Shown here in pieces: positions 12,401-23,875 of a DNA stretch of 64,000 bases. Each line of letters begins with the position of its first letter. Within the stretch, counting starts at the first letter, position 1. The stretch covers positions 1 to 64,000 of the forward strand of contig CAJQUW010004409.1 in the NCBI GenBank assembly GCA_907163375.1, in the 5' to 3' direction. Below the pieces are notes generated by a model that did not search any database, was not told where the DNA came from, and saw only the letters and a program-made list of their open reading frames with translations. Position numbers and translations under genes: made by a program. The stretch comes from Prostheceraeus crozeri. Lineage: Eukaryota > Platyhelminthes > Polycladida > Euryleptidae.

Positions 12401-13362
12401 AAAGGAATTGTGTCACAAATTATGATTAGTTACATGTAGAAGTAAAAAGTTGATGAAAGGACACATTGATAAATTGTCAGTTAATATTTTCAAATAGAAT
12501 CTACAACCTTGGAGATTTAAGAAAATATTCTTGAGAAGTCGGTAAAGGAAAACCAAGTCTTAAATTAATGTAGACCTATTTCAATGTATAAGAAATGTAA
12601 TGAATTACGATTTTCAAATAAACATCACGACCTGAGATTGATAGCAAGGTATTGTTCGTCAAGGTAGCAAGTATTTCATTTCCAAGTTGATTGATCAATT
12701 GAAAATTCAAAGAATTATTCTTTTGTCTCGGTAGGATGTGTGACATTTTATTGGTTTTCGAAATAATCGAAAATTTTATTGAAACTTAGAAAGTCCTAAA
12801 ATTGAGTCTCAAGACTTTTCATTTAAAAAACGTCCAGCTGTTTTATATCCTTGATGTACTGGTTAATACTACAGCAGATGTTGACATCTTTGTTCTGTTG
12901 TAGAACTGTTGGATATCAAAGACCCTCGTTCAAGGAACGGCGAATTGACGTATGACGTATCCGGTTCTCCTGTTGGCTAAAAGCATGAATGTCGCTATCA
13001 CTGGACAAGTTCCTTTTTTTGGTGAGTTACGAAGGTTATCGTGAATGACTTACCATCAGAATAATATTCTAGACTTCATTTAGATAAAATTGATGGTGGC
13101 ACACGGGAGGTTCTTCATTTCAAGTTTTGTTTCACAAAATTAAAACTGCGCTCCCTTTCTTTTTAAGCCGAAGTTATATTTATTGATTTAAAATACAAAT
13201 GAGACGGGTCGACCGGTTTCTGCACTCAGTGCCTTTCTCAAGACCCAACACTTAAAAACTTGCAATGGATCATGCATTACATTTAAATACGAAGACATGA
13301 TCACTCACATCAGTTCATCTTTCCGATTGATTTTAGGCTTCAATTTGCGTATCAATTCACTC

Positions 13363-13758
13363 TCAGCTAACCGAGTTTTTTATTGGATTATTCTGAATAT
13401 CTATGAATGACAAAATGAAGGCATCTATGGAAGAAGTATTGGTGTGGTCAAAGTGTACCGAAGACATATGAACCGATAGAGCACTTTTACTATCTCTATT
13501 GTCAATGCTACGACAATGTTCTTGGAAACGATATCTAAAAGGACGGTTCGTAGAACCTATGTAGAAGTCACCACACAAAGAACACGTGAATTTATAAATA
13601 ACATACCGTTTCTCACAAGCATGATCATTATTTAAAGATTCACAGATTTTACAGCTACAATTAGTAGAAGAATTTAGAGAATTGAACTTACTGAAAGTGC
13701 TTCGTATTTGTTTTCCAGGTTTTTGAACTATTCTAAAGGGCACGTCATATTTTTTCAC
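13363..13758 (-). pseudogene. Penelope-like GIY-YIG endonuclease region
   Basis: 131-codon open frame carrying the Cys-rich linker CSCKICESLNNDHAC, then the GIY-YIG core: YVIYKFTC, GDFYIGSTNR and RFQEHCRSID, with the Arg and Glu/His of the catalytic module present. In this family the domain nicks target DNA to prime reverse transcription. It lies downstream of the RT region on the same strand. The same domain occurs in the second Penelope-like copy at 26470-27258, at moderate similarity, so they are different subfamilies. Confidence 0.93.
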
Positions 13759-14129
13759 TAACTTATTTAGTTTTCTGTGTGTAGAGTCATTTATAAAATC
13801 CAGTTGTAGGATGCTATTTGTATTATTTTCGTCCCTGCTATGTTGCTTAGGGCGTTTTTCTTGAACATCCCTCCAATGATAATTATTTTTTCTTAGTTTT
13901 TTCTTAAAGTCGTTTACATGACGTCCAACATCATCGCTATCAGAGCAACGTACACCTATGTTATTTATCGTGTTTTTAATGAAGTTTTGCTTAACGAAAT
14001 CTGGAACATTGCTAAATTTATCGAGACATATCCCAGAATGATTTTCTTTATTGTAAGGCTGGAAGTAAACTTCCCTTTCTATTGATATAGATAAATCCAG
14101 AAAATTTAAGACGCCATTTTCTGGTGCTT

Positions 14130-15845
14130 CTATGGTAAATTTTTATGTCTGGGTGAATAGGAATTAAAAATTTCTAATATGCTATTGAACAAAGACGGTT
14201 CATTGGCAAACGGGCCAAGAATTATGTCATCAATATATCTACGGTATAATTTGGGTTTTATGTCATTAGTCTCTAGTTTTTTCAAAGCCAATTCTTCTAT
14301 GTATTTCATAAAAATAATCGCAAATGGTGGCCCAAAGTGCGAACCCATAGGACAACCTTTCTTTTGAAGATATACAATATTGTTAAATTCAATCTCGTAA
14401 TTAAAAGCTACCAACTTGAGGAATTGTTCTATGCAATTGATGTCTAGGTTGTAGTTGTCAATTAAATGCCAGTTTTCTTTTGCGAAATTAGAAACTATTT
14501 CTATTCCTTCTAAAAGAGGGATAGAAGTATATAAATTTTTTACATCCAATGAGATGAACATTACAGTATTTGTTGTTAAGTTCTTAATCGCTGATAAATT
14601 TTCTATCAAAGCGCTTGTGTTAGGTAAATGTGACGGCACGAACTTTACTAACTTATTAAGTAAATGTCCTACTAACCAATCCACTCTTTCAGTAGGAGTA
14701 TTTGACACCGCGGCTATCGGTCTTAAAGGGTAACCGGACTCGTCCTTATCCTTGTGATCCTTCACTCGAACCTGGAACTTCGCCGGCTTTGCTCCAGTTG
14801 ATATTAATTTTCCTATATCTAAGCGATCGTTATTTTTACAGTAGGTTCTAATCATTTTATTAGCTTGATTTTCTATGCCGTTGTTACGAGATTTTACAAG
14901 TTTTCTATATGTTATATCATCACTTAGTATATCTTCTATGCGATTTACCATGGACTGCTCGTCGGAGATAACCAGGCGATTAGTTTTGTCAGAAGGGATA
15001 ACTACAAGAGCCTTCTCCTTCAAAAATGTTTTAGTTTTTCTAATCATTTGATTATTAAATTTACTTAGCGGCTTACTTTTTTCGTATTTCATTTCTGTAT
15101 TGATTATTTTCATGGCTTCTGTCTCAAACATTTTCAGTTTAAGTTCTACATTTTCATCTAATTTAGGTGGAAATTTAACTGTATTCTTACTGAAGGGAAT
15201 ATTTATCTTATTGTAAGGAACCGAATCTCTATTATCATATAGAGCTTTCCAGCGATAATTTTGACAAGTAGTGAGGATAGACAGTTGATTATTCTTCAAG
15301 AAGTGTTCATTATGAAGGTGGGGCAAGCGAAACCTAGGGCCCCTACTCAGAAAACTGAGAATGTCATTTGGAATGCTGATATCAGTTTCCACACGAATCT
15401 TACTGTCGTACTTATTATTACTGATGAACTGATGTGAGCGATCATAATCATCAAACCAGAATGAATCATGGAAATCAAACATATAGCTTGGTCTATAATT
15501 CACTTCATAAAGTGTTCTGTCAATGATATAATTCTTACCAGTCCAATTACTCAACTTTCGTTGGTGTCGTTCAAATGAGAGTTTCATTTCAGCTTTCACT
15601 GTTCCCTCAATCTTTGTTAGGATAGTACTACACAACTCCGTTGAGCAACTTCTGGTGAAATTGAGGTATTCATAAGAAAACCATCTATTGATATCATCCT
15701 TTTCCATTTTTATTGACGATATCGCGCCTCGCAAAAGCTCCAATTTCAATGATTGGGACTTTCTGTAGATAGCCTTTGTAATACCAATGTCACTTGAAAT
15801 CTTGACTTGGTTATCAATGAAATTGGGAATGACTCCATAATTCAA
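14130..15845 (-). pseudogene. Penelope-like reverse transcriptase region
   Basis: Long open frame of 571 codons. RT motif A is FISLDVKNLYTSIP (near residue 433), motif B is GCPMGSHFGPPFA (near 498) and the catalytic motif C is YRRYIDDI (near 538). The block before motif A (KFQVRVKDHKD, PLRPIAAV) is also typical of Penelope-like RTs, which are related to telomerase RT. The first ~200 residues are the variable N-terminal region. The frame opens without a convincing ATG at its extreme 5' end, so the true start is uncertain. Confidence 0.93.
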
Positions 15846-16523
15846 GCATGCATGTAGCAGGTAATCTTGTTTGCGATTGTATTGAACGATTTTACACCTG
15901 TCTCGTCAAGTTGTTGAACAATGAAATCCTTGATGGTATCATCACTGGCAGCAGTTTTCGTTATATTATCAGAATGCATGCGATTGAAGAATGTGACTAA
16001 GTCGACATCAGTTGACGTTTTTGCCAAAATATGCGAAGGTCGTAATTTACGCACATCATGGGTAGTCTCTAGTGCAGGGCATCTGTGTCGGTTTATTTCT
16101 CGCCGATAATAGAAACCATAACAATGTGTACATGCAACATACATGTCAATATCATGCGTGATTTCTCTCGATCCTGTCGGTCGCTGTGAGACAATCAATG
16201 TTCCACCAACTTGAAGTATCTTCTTATTATATTGAAAATTTCCCTTGTTTCTGATTAACTGCAATAAATTTATTTTCCTTCTGTCCCCCGTTGACAACTG
16301 CATTAGCTCTTGAACAAAATTTTCTGAATGATGTCTTCTAGTTAAATGGTCCCTCAAACTAGTACTCAAAAACGTGCTTCTGACAATATATGCACACATC
16401 GTGTTTGTCAAATCGTTGTTTGGGGATGTTGTTAGTTCCCGAAACAAAAATTCTCCCATTGACATTTCGACAAGGCGCCTCATCTTCGCTCGAGTCTTCA
16501 GAGCAGCTTGAACAATCACTGAT
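15842..16523 (-). pseudogene. exon 6: double zinc-finger exon
   Basis: Acceptor AG at 16524-16525 follows a good pyrimidine tract. The exon continues the phase of exon 5 (ISDCSSCSEDSSEDEAPC) to the first finger, where the frame shifts by one base between KHVFE and SLRDHL. The rest is open to a TGA at 15842. The final readable residues (TIANKITCYMHA) fall just before the conserved C-terminal part expected in this family, where Penelope-like sequence starts. Confidence 0.7.
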
Positions 16524-17176
16524 CTGAAAAGATTAATGAAAGTTACGCAAACAGCAGGAAGCCAACATACTCGGGATATGAACGTATTGTATCCACACTG
16601 CAAAATTCGAAAGGCTAAGAAAGAGTTTGATAGCTTGATTAATAGCTTACCAATATTAATATAAAGAAATGCCCATACTATAATAAAACTCTCTAATTCC
16701 CATTTGAAATAATTCGACCTTATAAAGGTATAGATTAGGGTTTTAACCTCAGTATCCCGGGATCGATATTAGGCTTTATTTGCGAGATTTCAGATCTCTG
16801 GATTTATCGTACGGGATCCCAGGATTCATTATTCGGTAATCAAATAGATGATATTGTTGTCTGCCGATCAAGTTACTGCAATAAGTTGTAATTTTCATAT
16901 CATCTTTTATGATAGTAAAATCATGATGGTAGATCTATGTCTGAATTGTTACTATATTTGATTTAAAGCAGCTGAATGATGCTTAGGGTGTAAAATGAAT
17001 ACATTGCTAGAGAGGGCGTGTTTTTCACATCATGAGCATTAAATCGAAAGAGTAAGTAATTCATTGAGGCTCCATTAATAATTCATTCCATAATTGAATT
17101 CTTTCTGGTTAGATCGGTGTCAATATCTGTATTAAGGTATATATTCTTACACCTCATTTTCAATCTCACAACTTAC

Positions 17177-17278
17177 TTCTCCAAGTACGTCATTGTGTCT
17201 CAAAACGAAATCGGCTTGCGGGTATAAGTTACAAATCTCAGACGACATCCCCTCAGGTCGTTCATCGGGTGCGTTTTC
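17177..17278 (-). CDS. exon 5: acidic phase-0 exon
   Basis: 102 bp, exactly 34 codons, beginning GAA (Glu) after a TTTCCAG acceptor and ending before a GTAAGT donor. Encodes ENAPDERPEG...VLRHNDVLGE. Its acceptor region is nearly the same as those of exons 3 and 4. Confidence 0.72.
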
Positions 17279-17904
17279 CTGGAAATGATAAAAGAAAATA
17301 ATTAATAGTGAAATTTCATATCAGCCATATAGATTAAGACATTTTTTTGTCAACTAATCGGAATTTGTAAACGAACCTTTAATCTAATATTGAATAAATC
17401 AAAAATTGTCAGCCACTCGCCTATCAAATGAAATCCAAGTAAGAGAAATTCTTGCAACAACAACTATAGAAATAAGAGGTGGCGTTAATTGAACAAACAA
17501 TATTACATGTACAATAACTCAAACATTTTTCTTCAAACAAAATTTTGTATTTGCAATAACTGGAGAGAAAACTTCGATGAAAATCAATTTGTGAATAATC
17601 AAAAGAATTGGAAGCGCACTGAAAATAGGTCAAATTGACGACAGACTCCAATTTTATCGATATCATGTCTTTTACATGTCTATGTAACAAAATATATAAT
17701 ATGTGTCTACGACTTAGGCATGTACTCAGAAGACGTTTGAATAGATGTAACAACTCCCTAGAGAGATCCAAAGAGAACACGGAACCGGTCGCGCTCATCC
17801 CAACTTTGTATTGTTTTTCTTTCTAATTATTGGCAATTTTTTGCACTCTTTCTTTATTAGGCCTATAGTAAAGTTGTGAATATTGTATATTTAACAAAAC
17901 CTAC

Positions 17905-18033
17905 CTCTACGTCAGTTTCCGGAATATAATCAGGATCATTTTCGTCTGCTTCAAAAGCAAAGAAATCATCAGGGTCAGCTTCAAGTCGAAAATGTTCATA
18001 CATATTTGACAATGGGTCTTCAGAGTCACTTTC
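17905..18033 (-). CDS. exon 4: acidic phase-0 exon
   Basis: 129 bp, exactly 43 codons, from a TTTCCAG acceptor to a GTAGGT donor. Encodes ESDSEDPLSN...DPDYIPETDVE. It begins with almost the same bases as exon 3 (GAAAGTGA then a TCTGA(A/G)GA word). Confidence 0.75.
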
Positions 18034-18524
18034 CTGGAAATGATAAAAGCAAAATTAAATAGCAATAGCCATCTGTAGCGAGGCGACATCATCTCATATA
18101 ACAACATTTAAGCATAGGTACTACAATTGCTATCGTATTCTAATTCCCAACAATCGTATCCTAATTTCAGATCAAAGTCACTTAACTGAGAGAGAGAATA
18201 AATTTCGCAATTTACAAAACGAAACGGAAGTCGATGCTTACCAAGTCAACTAAGGTGAAGAATCACCAATGCTCTGTTAGTAGAAAGCTTGGAACATATA
18301 TATCAATACAGGCATAAAGGCTGTTAGAATTAGGTACGGCGATTATAACTTCGAATCAGAGTCATTGAATTGAGAGAGAAGGTTGATAGTTTTCTTTCCA
18401 CTTCACACACCTCAAGAGAGATCTATGCTCAGAGTGAGAATACTATAATGCTGATGCTACTGATGTACCATGTTTCGCAGAAGGTGATCTGTTGTATTAT
18501 TTCTTCTCAAGTCTCAGAACTTAC

Positions 18525-18644
18525 CTGCATCAGTATGTCAGTGTCATTGTCAGATTCCTTTAGCGATTCGTGGTCAGCTTGACATTGAGTAGGCTCATCA
18601 ATTGGATTATCAGGTTTTGGCGATTTGTCCTCAGATTCACTTTC
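18525..18644 (-). CDS. exon 3: acidic phase-0 exon
   Basis: 120 bp, exactly 40 codons, from a TTTCTAG acceptor to a GTAAGT donor. Encodes ESESEDKSPK...SDNDTDILMQ. Confidence 0.72.
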
Positions 18645-19206
18645 CTAGAAATCATAAAAGCGAAATTAAATAGCTTATAACCAATAGAAACAAACAGGTG
18701 TTATCATATCATGTAATAGTGTTATTTCTTAAGTTGTTTTAGCTGGAGCATTAGCAGAGCAGAGCGTGTTATAAAACAATCGTATTCTAATTTCAAATCA
18801 GATCCATTTTACTAAAAAGTCATAATTTAATGTGCACGTCGTAGTGTTTGTATAAGCTTATACGTATATACTATGTACCTAGGCCTATATGCACAAGCTT
18901 ACCCAAGTAACTTGCGAGTATTAAGGTCTAGTCCTATACGAACTGTTTAGGCGTAATGAACATCCTATCATCATTTGATTGCCTCTTTTCTGTTATGGTA
19001 TTCTGCTGGGGCCACAAGTAGGTATAGAATTCACCACCCTTGAAACTACATATAAATCGCTGAAAACTTCCCTATCGAATTTGCTTTCTTGCACCCCAGC
19101 AGAAATATGTCAAACAATAATAATTTGTGAACAAAATCATTTTTCGAACAATAAAAAACAGAAGCAGGTCTGAAAACGTTGAAAGTCGTAACTGACTGTC
19201 TCTTAC

Positions 19207-19249
19207 CTTTTTCCTTTCTTTTACTTTGGATCTGAAGATTAGTTGGAGT
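19207..19249 (-). CDS. exon 2: short basic exon
   Basis: 43 bp between an AACAAG acceptor and a GTAAGA donor. With the two bases left over from exon 1 it gives VLQLIFRSKVKERKK and ends in phase 0, as exon 3 needs. The acceptor is not strong, so the exact border is uncertain. Confidence 0.5.
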
Positions 19250-19321
19250 CTTGTTATTCAACTGATGTAGACACCAAGAAAAAATGTATAAAACAACACA
19301 GAAAATAGAAATTTTACTTAC

Positions 19322-19378
19322 ACTTTTTTAAATGCCTGAAGGGCATTTTCCTTTGCTTTTCTACAGTGCTTCATAATC
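19322..19378 (-). CDS. exon 1: possible start exon
   Basis: Begins after a TATTTTAG acceptor; contains an ATG at 19374 giving MKHCRKAKENALQAFKK, then a GTAAGT donor. Because an acceptor precedes it, 5' non-coding or further exons may lie upstream. Confidence 0.5.
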
Positions 19379-19484
19379 CTAAAATATACGAAAGTATTTT
19401 TATTAATGTCATATAATAGTTCTAATAACTAATACATCTATTTTGATTGATGCAAATGAAGGTCTGACTTACTCATCGAATGTG

Positions 19485-20345
19485 TGGAAACTGAAACAAA
19501 CTCTCAAACTTCTTCCTATAATCCCTAGATTACTATTTTTAGGAGTGATCTCATCTTGCACTCAATAACTCAGTCACCATTACCAATCAAAACGCTTCTG
19601 CAGAGACGGAAATTCATGCGCAAATATGTCTCATTAGAATGAATAGATATTTCACAGACTGGGCATAAATGTCCGTACTGAGGAAAATATCGCATTAAAT
19701 CATTTCTTTTACTTCAAAAAACGTTTTTCCTGAATGTATTTGACATTTCCAACCGAATGGCGCTATATCCTACGATTTTTGCTTCACATTTTTTCAAAGT
19801 TTGAATCATTTCAACTCATCTGAATCTAAGCTCATAAATCAAGATGAGCATAAGCGCATATACTCGTAGATTTACTCTTCATCTTAAAAGAATCGCATAG
19901 AGCCAGCAATATACTTGCAAAAATAGGGCTGTAGCTCTTGGAAACTGAAAAAAACTCTCAAATTTCTTCCAAGAAATCCTAAATTTTATCTTACTCTCAG
20001 TCACCATTACCAACTATCGGAGTCGTAAGTTCATGCACAAATCTGCAGAGACGGAAGTTCATGCGCAAATCTGCGGAGATGGAAGTTCATGCGCAAATCT
20101 GCAGAGACGGAAGTTCATGCGCAAATCTGCAGAGACGGAAGTTCATGCGCAAATCTGCAGAGACGGAAGTTCATGCGCAAATCTGCGGAGATGGAAGTTC
20201 ATGCGCAAATCTGCGGAGACGGAAATTCATGCGCAAATATTTTTGCGCATTAAAACAAAATTTATGATTTCACACACTGAGCATAATTCGCCTGTTGTAT
20301 GTCGAACCGTCGTATGAGGAAAATCGCAGTTTTGAGAAATCATCG
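19485..20345. repeat. two tandem ~445-bp diverged units
   Basis: Unit 1 (about 19485-19935) and unit 2 (about 19937-20345) share the order: GGAAACTGAAA...CTCTCAAA, CAGTCACCATTACCAA, a GAGACGGAA...TTCATGCGCAAAT word, CACAGACTGGGCATAA-like sequence, then GAGGAAAAT. Unit 2 holds the expanded 28-bp minisatellite. Further diverged copies occur at 25560-26078. Confidence 0.7.
20031..20245. repeat. 28-bp minisatellite
   Basis: About 7.5 direct copies of a 28-bp unit, GTTCATGCGCAAATCTGC followed by (A/G)GAGA(C/T)GGAA, with few changes. A single unit stands at about 19598-19628 in the sister ~445-bp repeat, so the array grew from one ancestral unit. Because 28 is not a multiple of three, all frames read through and give spurious repeat peptides. 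Confidence 0.95.
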
Positions 20346-20512
20346 ATTGAAGTTTTGATCGTTTTAAAGCTGACAGTGTGCTCATTATAGTAGGTCGATT
20401 GTCAAGATTTTGTATGACAAGAAACTACAGGAAATTATCTCTCCTGTAGTTATTTCATTTTTCTTCAATTCATCATTTTCATTGCGTAATATGGTTTTTC
20501 GTAAAACAATAA

Positions 20513-20645
20513 CTCATACGACACTTTGATAGACAGAAATCATTTACTGAATCTGATACTACACTCATACGACACTTCGACAGACAGAAATCATTCACTG
20601 AATCTGATACTACACTCATACGACACCTCGACAGACAGAGACATC
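20513..20645. repeat. ~50-bp direct repeat, 2.5 copies
   Basis: CTCATACGACAC then TT(T/C)GA(T/C)AGACAGAAATCATT and CTGAATCTGATACTACA, repeated at about 20513, 20562 and 20612 (last copy partial). The CATACGACAC/TCGACAGACAG words recur, partly inverted, at 25560-25830. Confidence 0.85.
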
Positions 20646-21010
20646 TCATACTACATGTACAATCTTACGACTGTGAATATCATTCAAGCTTCCTGTTTAA
20701 CTCTCAGCCCAGTAGGCCTACACCAGTACTTTACTCTATGGCCTACACGTGTAGGAAAATAAAACAAAATGCTTAATCCAACTGTGATGAAATTTTATAT
20801 TATCATTGCATAAACTATCTCAGGCAGGACTCCGAAAAATCTCTAACAGAATCCTCAGGACGAATGAGGCAGGCTAGAGTAAAAGTTTCTGTGATCCGGA
20901 TGACGAATGACAGGAATGTCTCCGCTGCACAGAGACATCAAATCTTGATGCTTCGCTGACGTCATCACTGGTGGCTGGTTTCGTGATGGACTGGGCAAGT
21001 CGAAAGGAAC
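20646..21010. other. spacer, no recognised gene
   Basis: No convincing open frame or repeat. Confidence 0.5.
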
Positions 21011-22822
21011 TCACTGTGATCGACGATTCTTGCTGAGGTCGATAGCGTCGAAATCTTCTGACAGATGCGAGGTCTTGAAGAACAGCTTTCGCTCTTCGCC
21101 TTTCCTCACTTCTATCTGGGCCATTCTTTTCCAGTTCACTTGCTCCCCCAGCTCACTGGTCCAAATGCGCAGAACTCCTATCTCCTGTGAAAGCCTCTGC
21201 CAGTCCAGCACCATCTCGGTTGTTATCTCAATGACATGCAGTGGTTGTCTTCTGGAGCATCGGATGATGGAAACCAACTGCGCAGGAACTGACAGCTCTC
21301 CAGCTCGTCTAAATTCACGCTCAACACATGAATGGATGCAGTCATTCTCATTTTGGCTGTGATGCGGCACCATGATTGTCAGATAAATTCTTTTTTATGT
21401 TCTCCGCATTCTCTATGACGTATAGCATCATGTACGGTAAAATTGAGTCTTTGTTTTGGTCTGAGCACCCGTCACAAAATATATCCACCGTCTCCGTCCC
21501 ACAAGAATCGAGCTGTGACAGATATTGATGAACACATGAAGCGATCTCGTTCGCGCCTCGTCCGGCAACACATTCATGCCAAACAAAGGCCCAAGCATCC
21601 TTTGAATGGAGATTGTAGGTGGTAAAGTTGTAATTGCTCAATCTGCGTTTGTAGAAAATCTCTGATCGATTAGACTGAGGGAGAAAAATCACCTGTTCCA
21701 AATCAAATGCGAATGCTGCATGGCTATCATTTACACTGGCTTCCAATTTGCTCGCTTCCTTGTCAGATCTTGTCTTTTCCTTCAGTGCTATGTGGTCCTC
21801 ATACTTTTCTCGAAGCGCGTCACTGACACCTGGAACTTCTCTGACAGTGAGACACATTCCACATTCATCTTTCTTCGGCAGAAAAAAGCTCAAATTTTGA
21901 GTCTTGAAAATTCTGAAGTATTTTTCGTACGATGCCACGTCCGTCTCCTCATTCTCCGCTTTGTACATGAGATACATTTTTGTCACAGACAAGTCAGGAG
22001 AAAGAAAATTTCGGGTGGTGTCCTTTCTCTTATAATGAGACTCAATTCGAGGGAATCGATTGATGTGGGCCAAAATGCGATCTGTTCCTTTAACTGCGGC
22101 TATCGCTCTGATTCCCAGAAATCCTCCTCTACCTTCGCCTTCTACCACTCCTTCAGAATCCCTCTTCTTGAACAATGTGTTGACCTGCCGTTCAGAGATT
22201 CCTAAGGTTGAAAGGAACATCTTCTTGCAGACTGCTTTTCGACGTCCATCAGCAGTCAGAAAGTACCGATTCGTGTGTACTCTTCGCATGCCCGTACGAT
22301 TTTCACAATCCTCCTGTGTGATATTCAGGTTTAAGTAGTTCGCTTTGCGTCCAAATTTGGTAGTGAGTAATAGGCATTGAATATTGCCTGACGCTGTTCA
22401 CTAGTAACATCCCTGCATTGGAGATTTCTCGATGTACACCTTGAATTCTCTGAACATGGTGCATCGATGCTGGCCGCCAGCTTCACATTCCTTGTCTTCT
22501 CTTACTCATATTGCTTGCCTGTATTTCTTTTCCTCTTTATTACTGTTCCTTTTCTGTTCGAAGTATTCGAAGAGGGAGGCTCAAACGGTGATTCTTCAGG
22601 TGGGGGAGCGTCAAGATGAAAATATTCTGGAACAAGTTGACTCGTTGGAGTCAAAGAGCCGTTTTCTGCATCATGTGGGTTCGTTGCAGTAGGTGTATTT
22701 TCTGGATCCTGTTGGTCCGTCGAAATTTCAGCATAATTCGAGACAAGTGCCAACGCTGTTGTGACAAAGGACGGGACATCAGCATCTGGGAAGCTTTCCA
22801 GCTCAATGGATTTTGACTGCAC
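21011..22822 (-). pseudogene. RNase-H-fold transposase-like gene, decayed
   Basis: Minus-strand remnant read in several frames. 22822-22505 is an acidic/proline-rich N-terminus ending RKRNTGKQYE; the frame continues past a stop through DVTSEQRQAIFNAYY. 22289-21348 is the core: VCKKMFLSTLGISERQV, FPRIESHYKRKDTTRNF, FAFDLEQVIFLPQSNRSEIF, FYKRRLSNYNF, GRGANEIASC and DIFCDGCSDQNKD. 21373-21011 holds HHSQNENDCIHSC and VRKGEERKLFFKTS. The Asp of FAFDLE and the Asp pair of FCDGCSD fit a DDE-type active site. Proteins of this make-up are multicopy in animals and usually uncharacterised. I see about two frameshifts plus one stop, and no terminal inverted repeats. The superfamily name is not certain. 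Confidence 0.8.
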
Positions 22823-23061
22823 TTCAAGGAATGAGACGTGAAGACGATGTCTTCCATTGGCCCCAATAGCTGCGTGAAGGAATCCTGCAGTGAATTTGAG
22901 AGAAAGTCTGCTCCTTGAAATTCAGATACGTCATCAAAAAGAGGGAATTCCGTTTGGACTTTTAATAGACTTATTGAGACACTATGAACTTAGTCTGCAT
23001 TGCTATGCTGTCTCTATGACGTCTTAACTTCTCGAGCACTATGTACACTAGAGTATAAAGC

Positions 23062-23580
23062 AAAATAATGGCCCTTATGAATAAAAACCCGATGTCCATG
23101 ACAAAAATCCAGTTCATGAAATATCGATCAGAAAATCTTCACCGAGCAATCTATGCATCTACAACTTGAGGTCTTCATGAAGTCGGCCATAGACAAAAAA
23201 GCTAAGTTGTTGATTCCTTTGGTTGATTGCACAGAATTTCAGTGGATATGGGTAGAAATGTGGGAATCCGGAATAACGACTGTAAGGAAGTTTCTCTGTG
23301 CAATATACATGTACAAATGAATTCACTCATTGGAGGAAGGAAACATAGAGAACTACGCAATCTAAGGATTGAAGAAAAAGCAGCGTTCATGCTTTTCCAA
23401 CTATTGATCATTGAACTGGCTGGATAGCTGTTCAACAAAGAAGGCTATGACTGACTTCATGATATTCCACACCTCAAGTTGTAAAATCATAGATTCTGCT
23501 GCAAGTTCTTCGAGTCATTTTTCAAGTGAAACATTTCCGGTACACTTTGATACGCTTTTTATTCATACGGGCCATTATGT
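23062..23580. mobile_element. possible short-TIR MITE, ~520 bp
   Basis: ATAATGGCCCTTATGAATAA at about 23066 is matched by an inverted copy, TTATTCATACGGGCCATTAT, near 23559. The interior has no convincing gene. Two ~24-bp inverted words with one or two mismatches, ~500 bp apart, fit a MITE, but no target duplication was identified. Confidence 0.45.
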
Positions 23581-23875
23581 TGCAGTGACAGAATAACAAT
23601 AGAATTTTTCGCGTATGGTAAACTAAAGTAGATTTTTGCAAAGCAAACGCAGAAGGCGAAGATGAAATTTCATAAAAAATTATAATATACTTTTGTGCTG
23701 CAGCAGATTGCTGTAACAAGATAATAAAAATTATGAAGTTTTTTAAGGAAAATTATAAAATATGCTAAATATGCATCCAAGATGTTGTAGCCTAATCGTG
23801 CGAGCCCTCTCCTGTACCCGTACATGAAACAGTGAAAGAGAACGATGTATTTCTGTTGCATCATTTTGTATTATC

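Larger units (their letters stand above)
10117..13086. repeat. composite 3-kb repeat, copy A
   Basis: Nearly identical to 26079-30312 in direct orientation once the 1.26-kb insertion in copy B is removed (2970 versus about 2975 bp). The shared sequence begins at GATATAATGTTCATGC and ends at CTTCATTTAGATA, and flanks diverge abruptly on both sides. Contents in order: a stem-loop-rich start with CATGTGCAATT...AATTGCACATG arms (about 10149-10220), a mariner-like terminal sequence (from 10234), the end of a mariner-like transposase (minus), a GC-rich spacer (about 11130-11280), a LINE RT fragment (minus) and about 650 bp of unknown AT-rich DNA. The copies differ by a handful of substitutions and indels, so the duplication is recent. 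Confidence 0.93.
13140..15845 (-). mobile_element. Penelope-like retroelement, near complete, broken
   Basis: Minus-strand element with the Penelope order: N-terminal region, reverse transcriptase, then a GIY-YIG endonuclease, followed by a 3' part with an AATAAA-type signal near 13180. Penelope-like elements copy RNA into DNA at nicked or telomeric ends and lack capsid or envelope. The reading frame is broken in about two places, so it is a relic. The 3' end lies just inside 13140, about 50 bp from composite repeat copy A. The 5' end abuts the last readable codons of the zinc-finger gene at 15842, suggesting insertion into that gene. No clear terminal repeat or target duplication was seen. 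Confidence 0.93.
15842..19378 (-). pseudogene. six-exon acidic, zinc-finger gene (family unknown)
   Basis: Minus-strand spliced gene. Candidate coding exons in order: 19322-19378 (ATG at 19374), 19207-19249, 18525-18644, 17905-18033, 17177-17278 and 15842-16523. All have AG/GT borders and the frames join cleanly. The first two encode a basic start, the next three are acidic Ser/Glu/Asp-rich (ESDSEDPLSN; DPDYIPETD). The last holds a C2H2-like finger (CIYCQKHVF...LRDHLTRRH), the block LIRNKGNFQYN and a second finger (CTHCYGFYYRREINRH). These blocks recall a large uncharacterised multicopy family of aquatic animals. One frameshift lies inside the first finger, and the C-terminus is missing where the Penelope-like element begins, so this copy is probably dead or a split allele. 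Role unknown; nucleic-acid binding is an inference from the fingers. Confidence 0.72.

Noticed and set aside
20031-20245. CRISPR-like array of 28-bp repeats
   Set aside because: There are no variable spacers, the repeats are contiguous, and the DNA is animal.
20031-20317. Repeat peptides such as AETEVHAQICGDGSSCANL
   Set aside because: Frame-independent translation of the 28-bp minisatellite.
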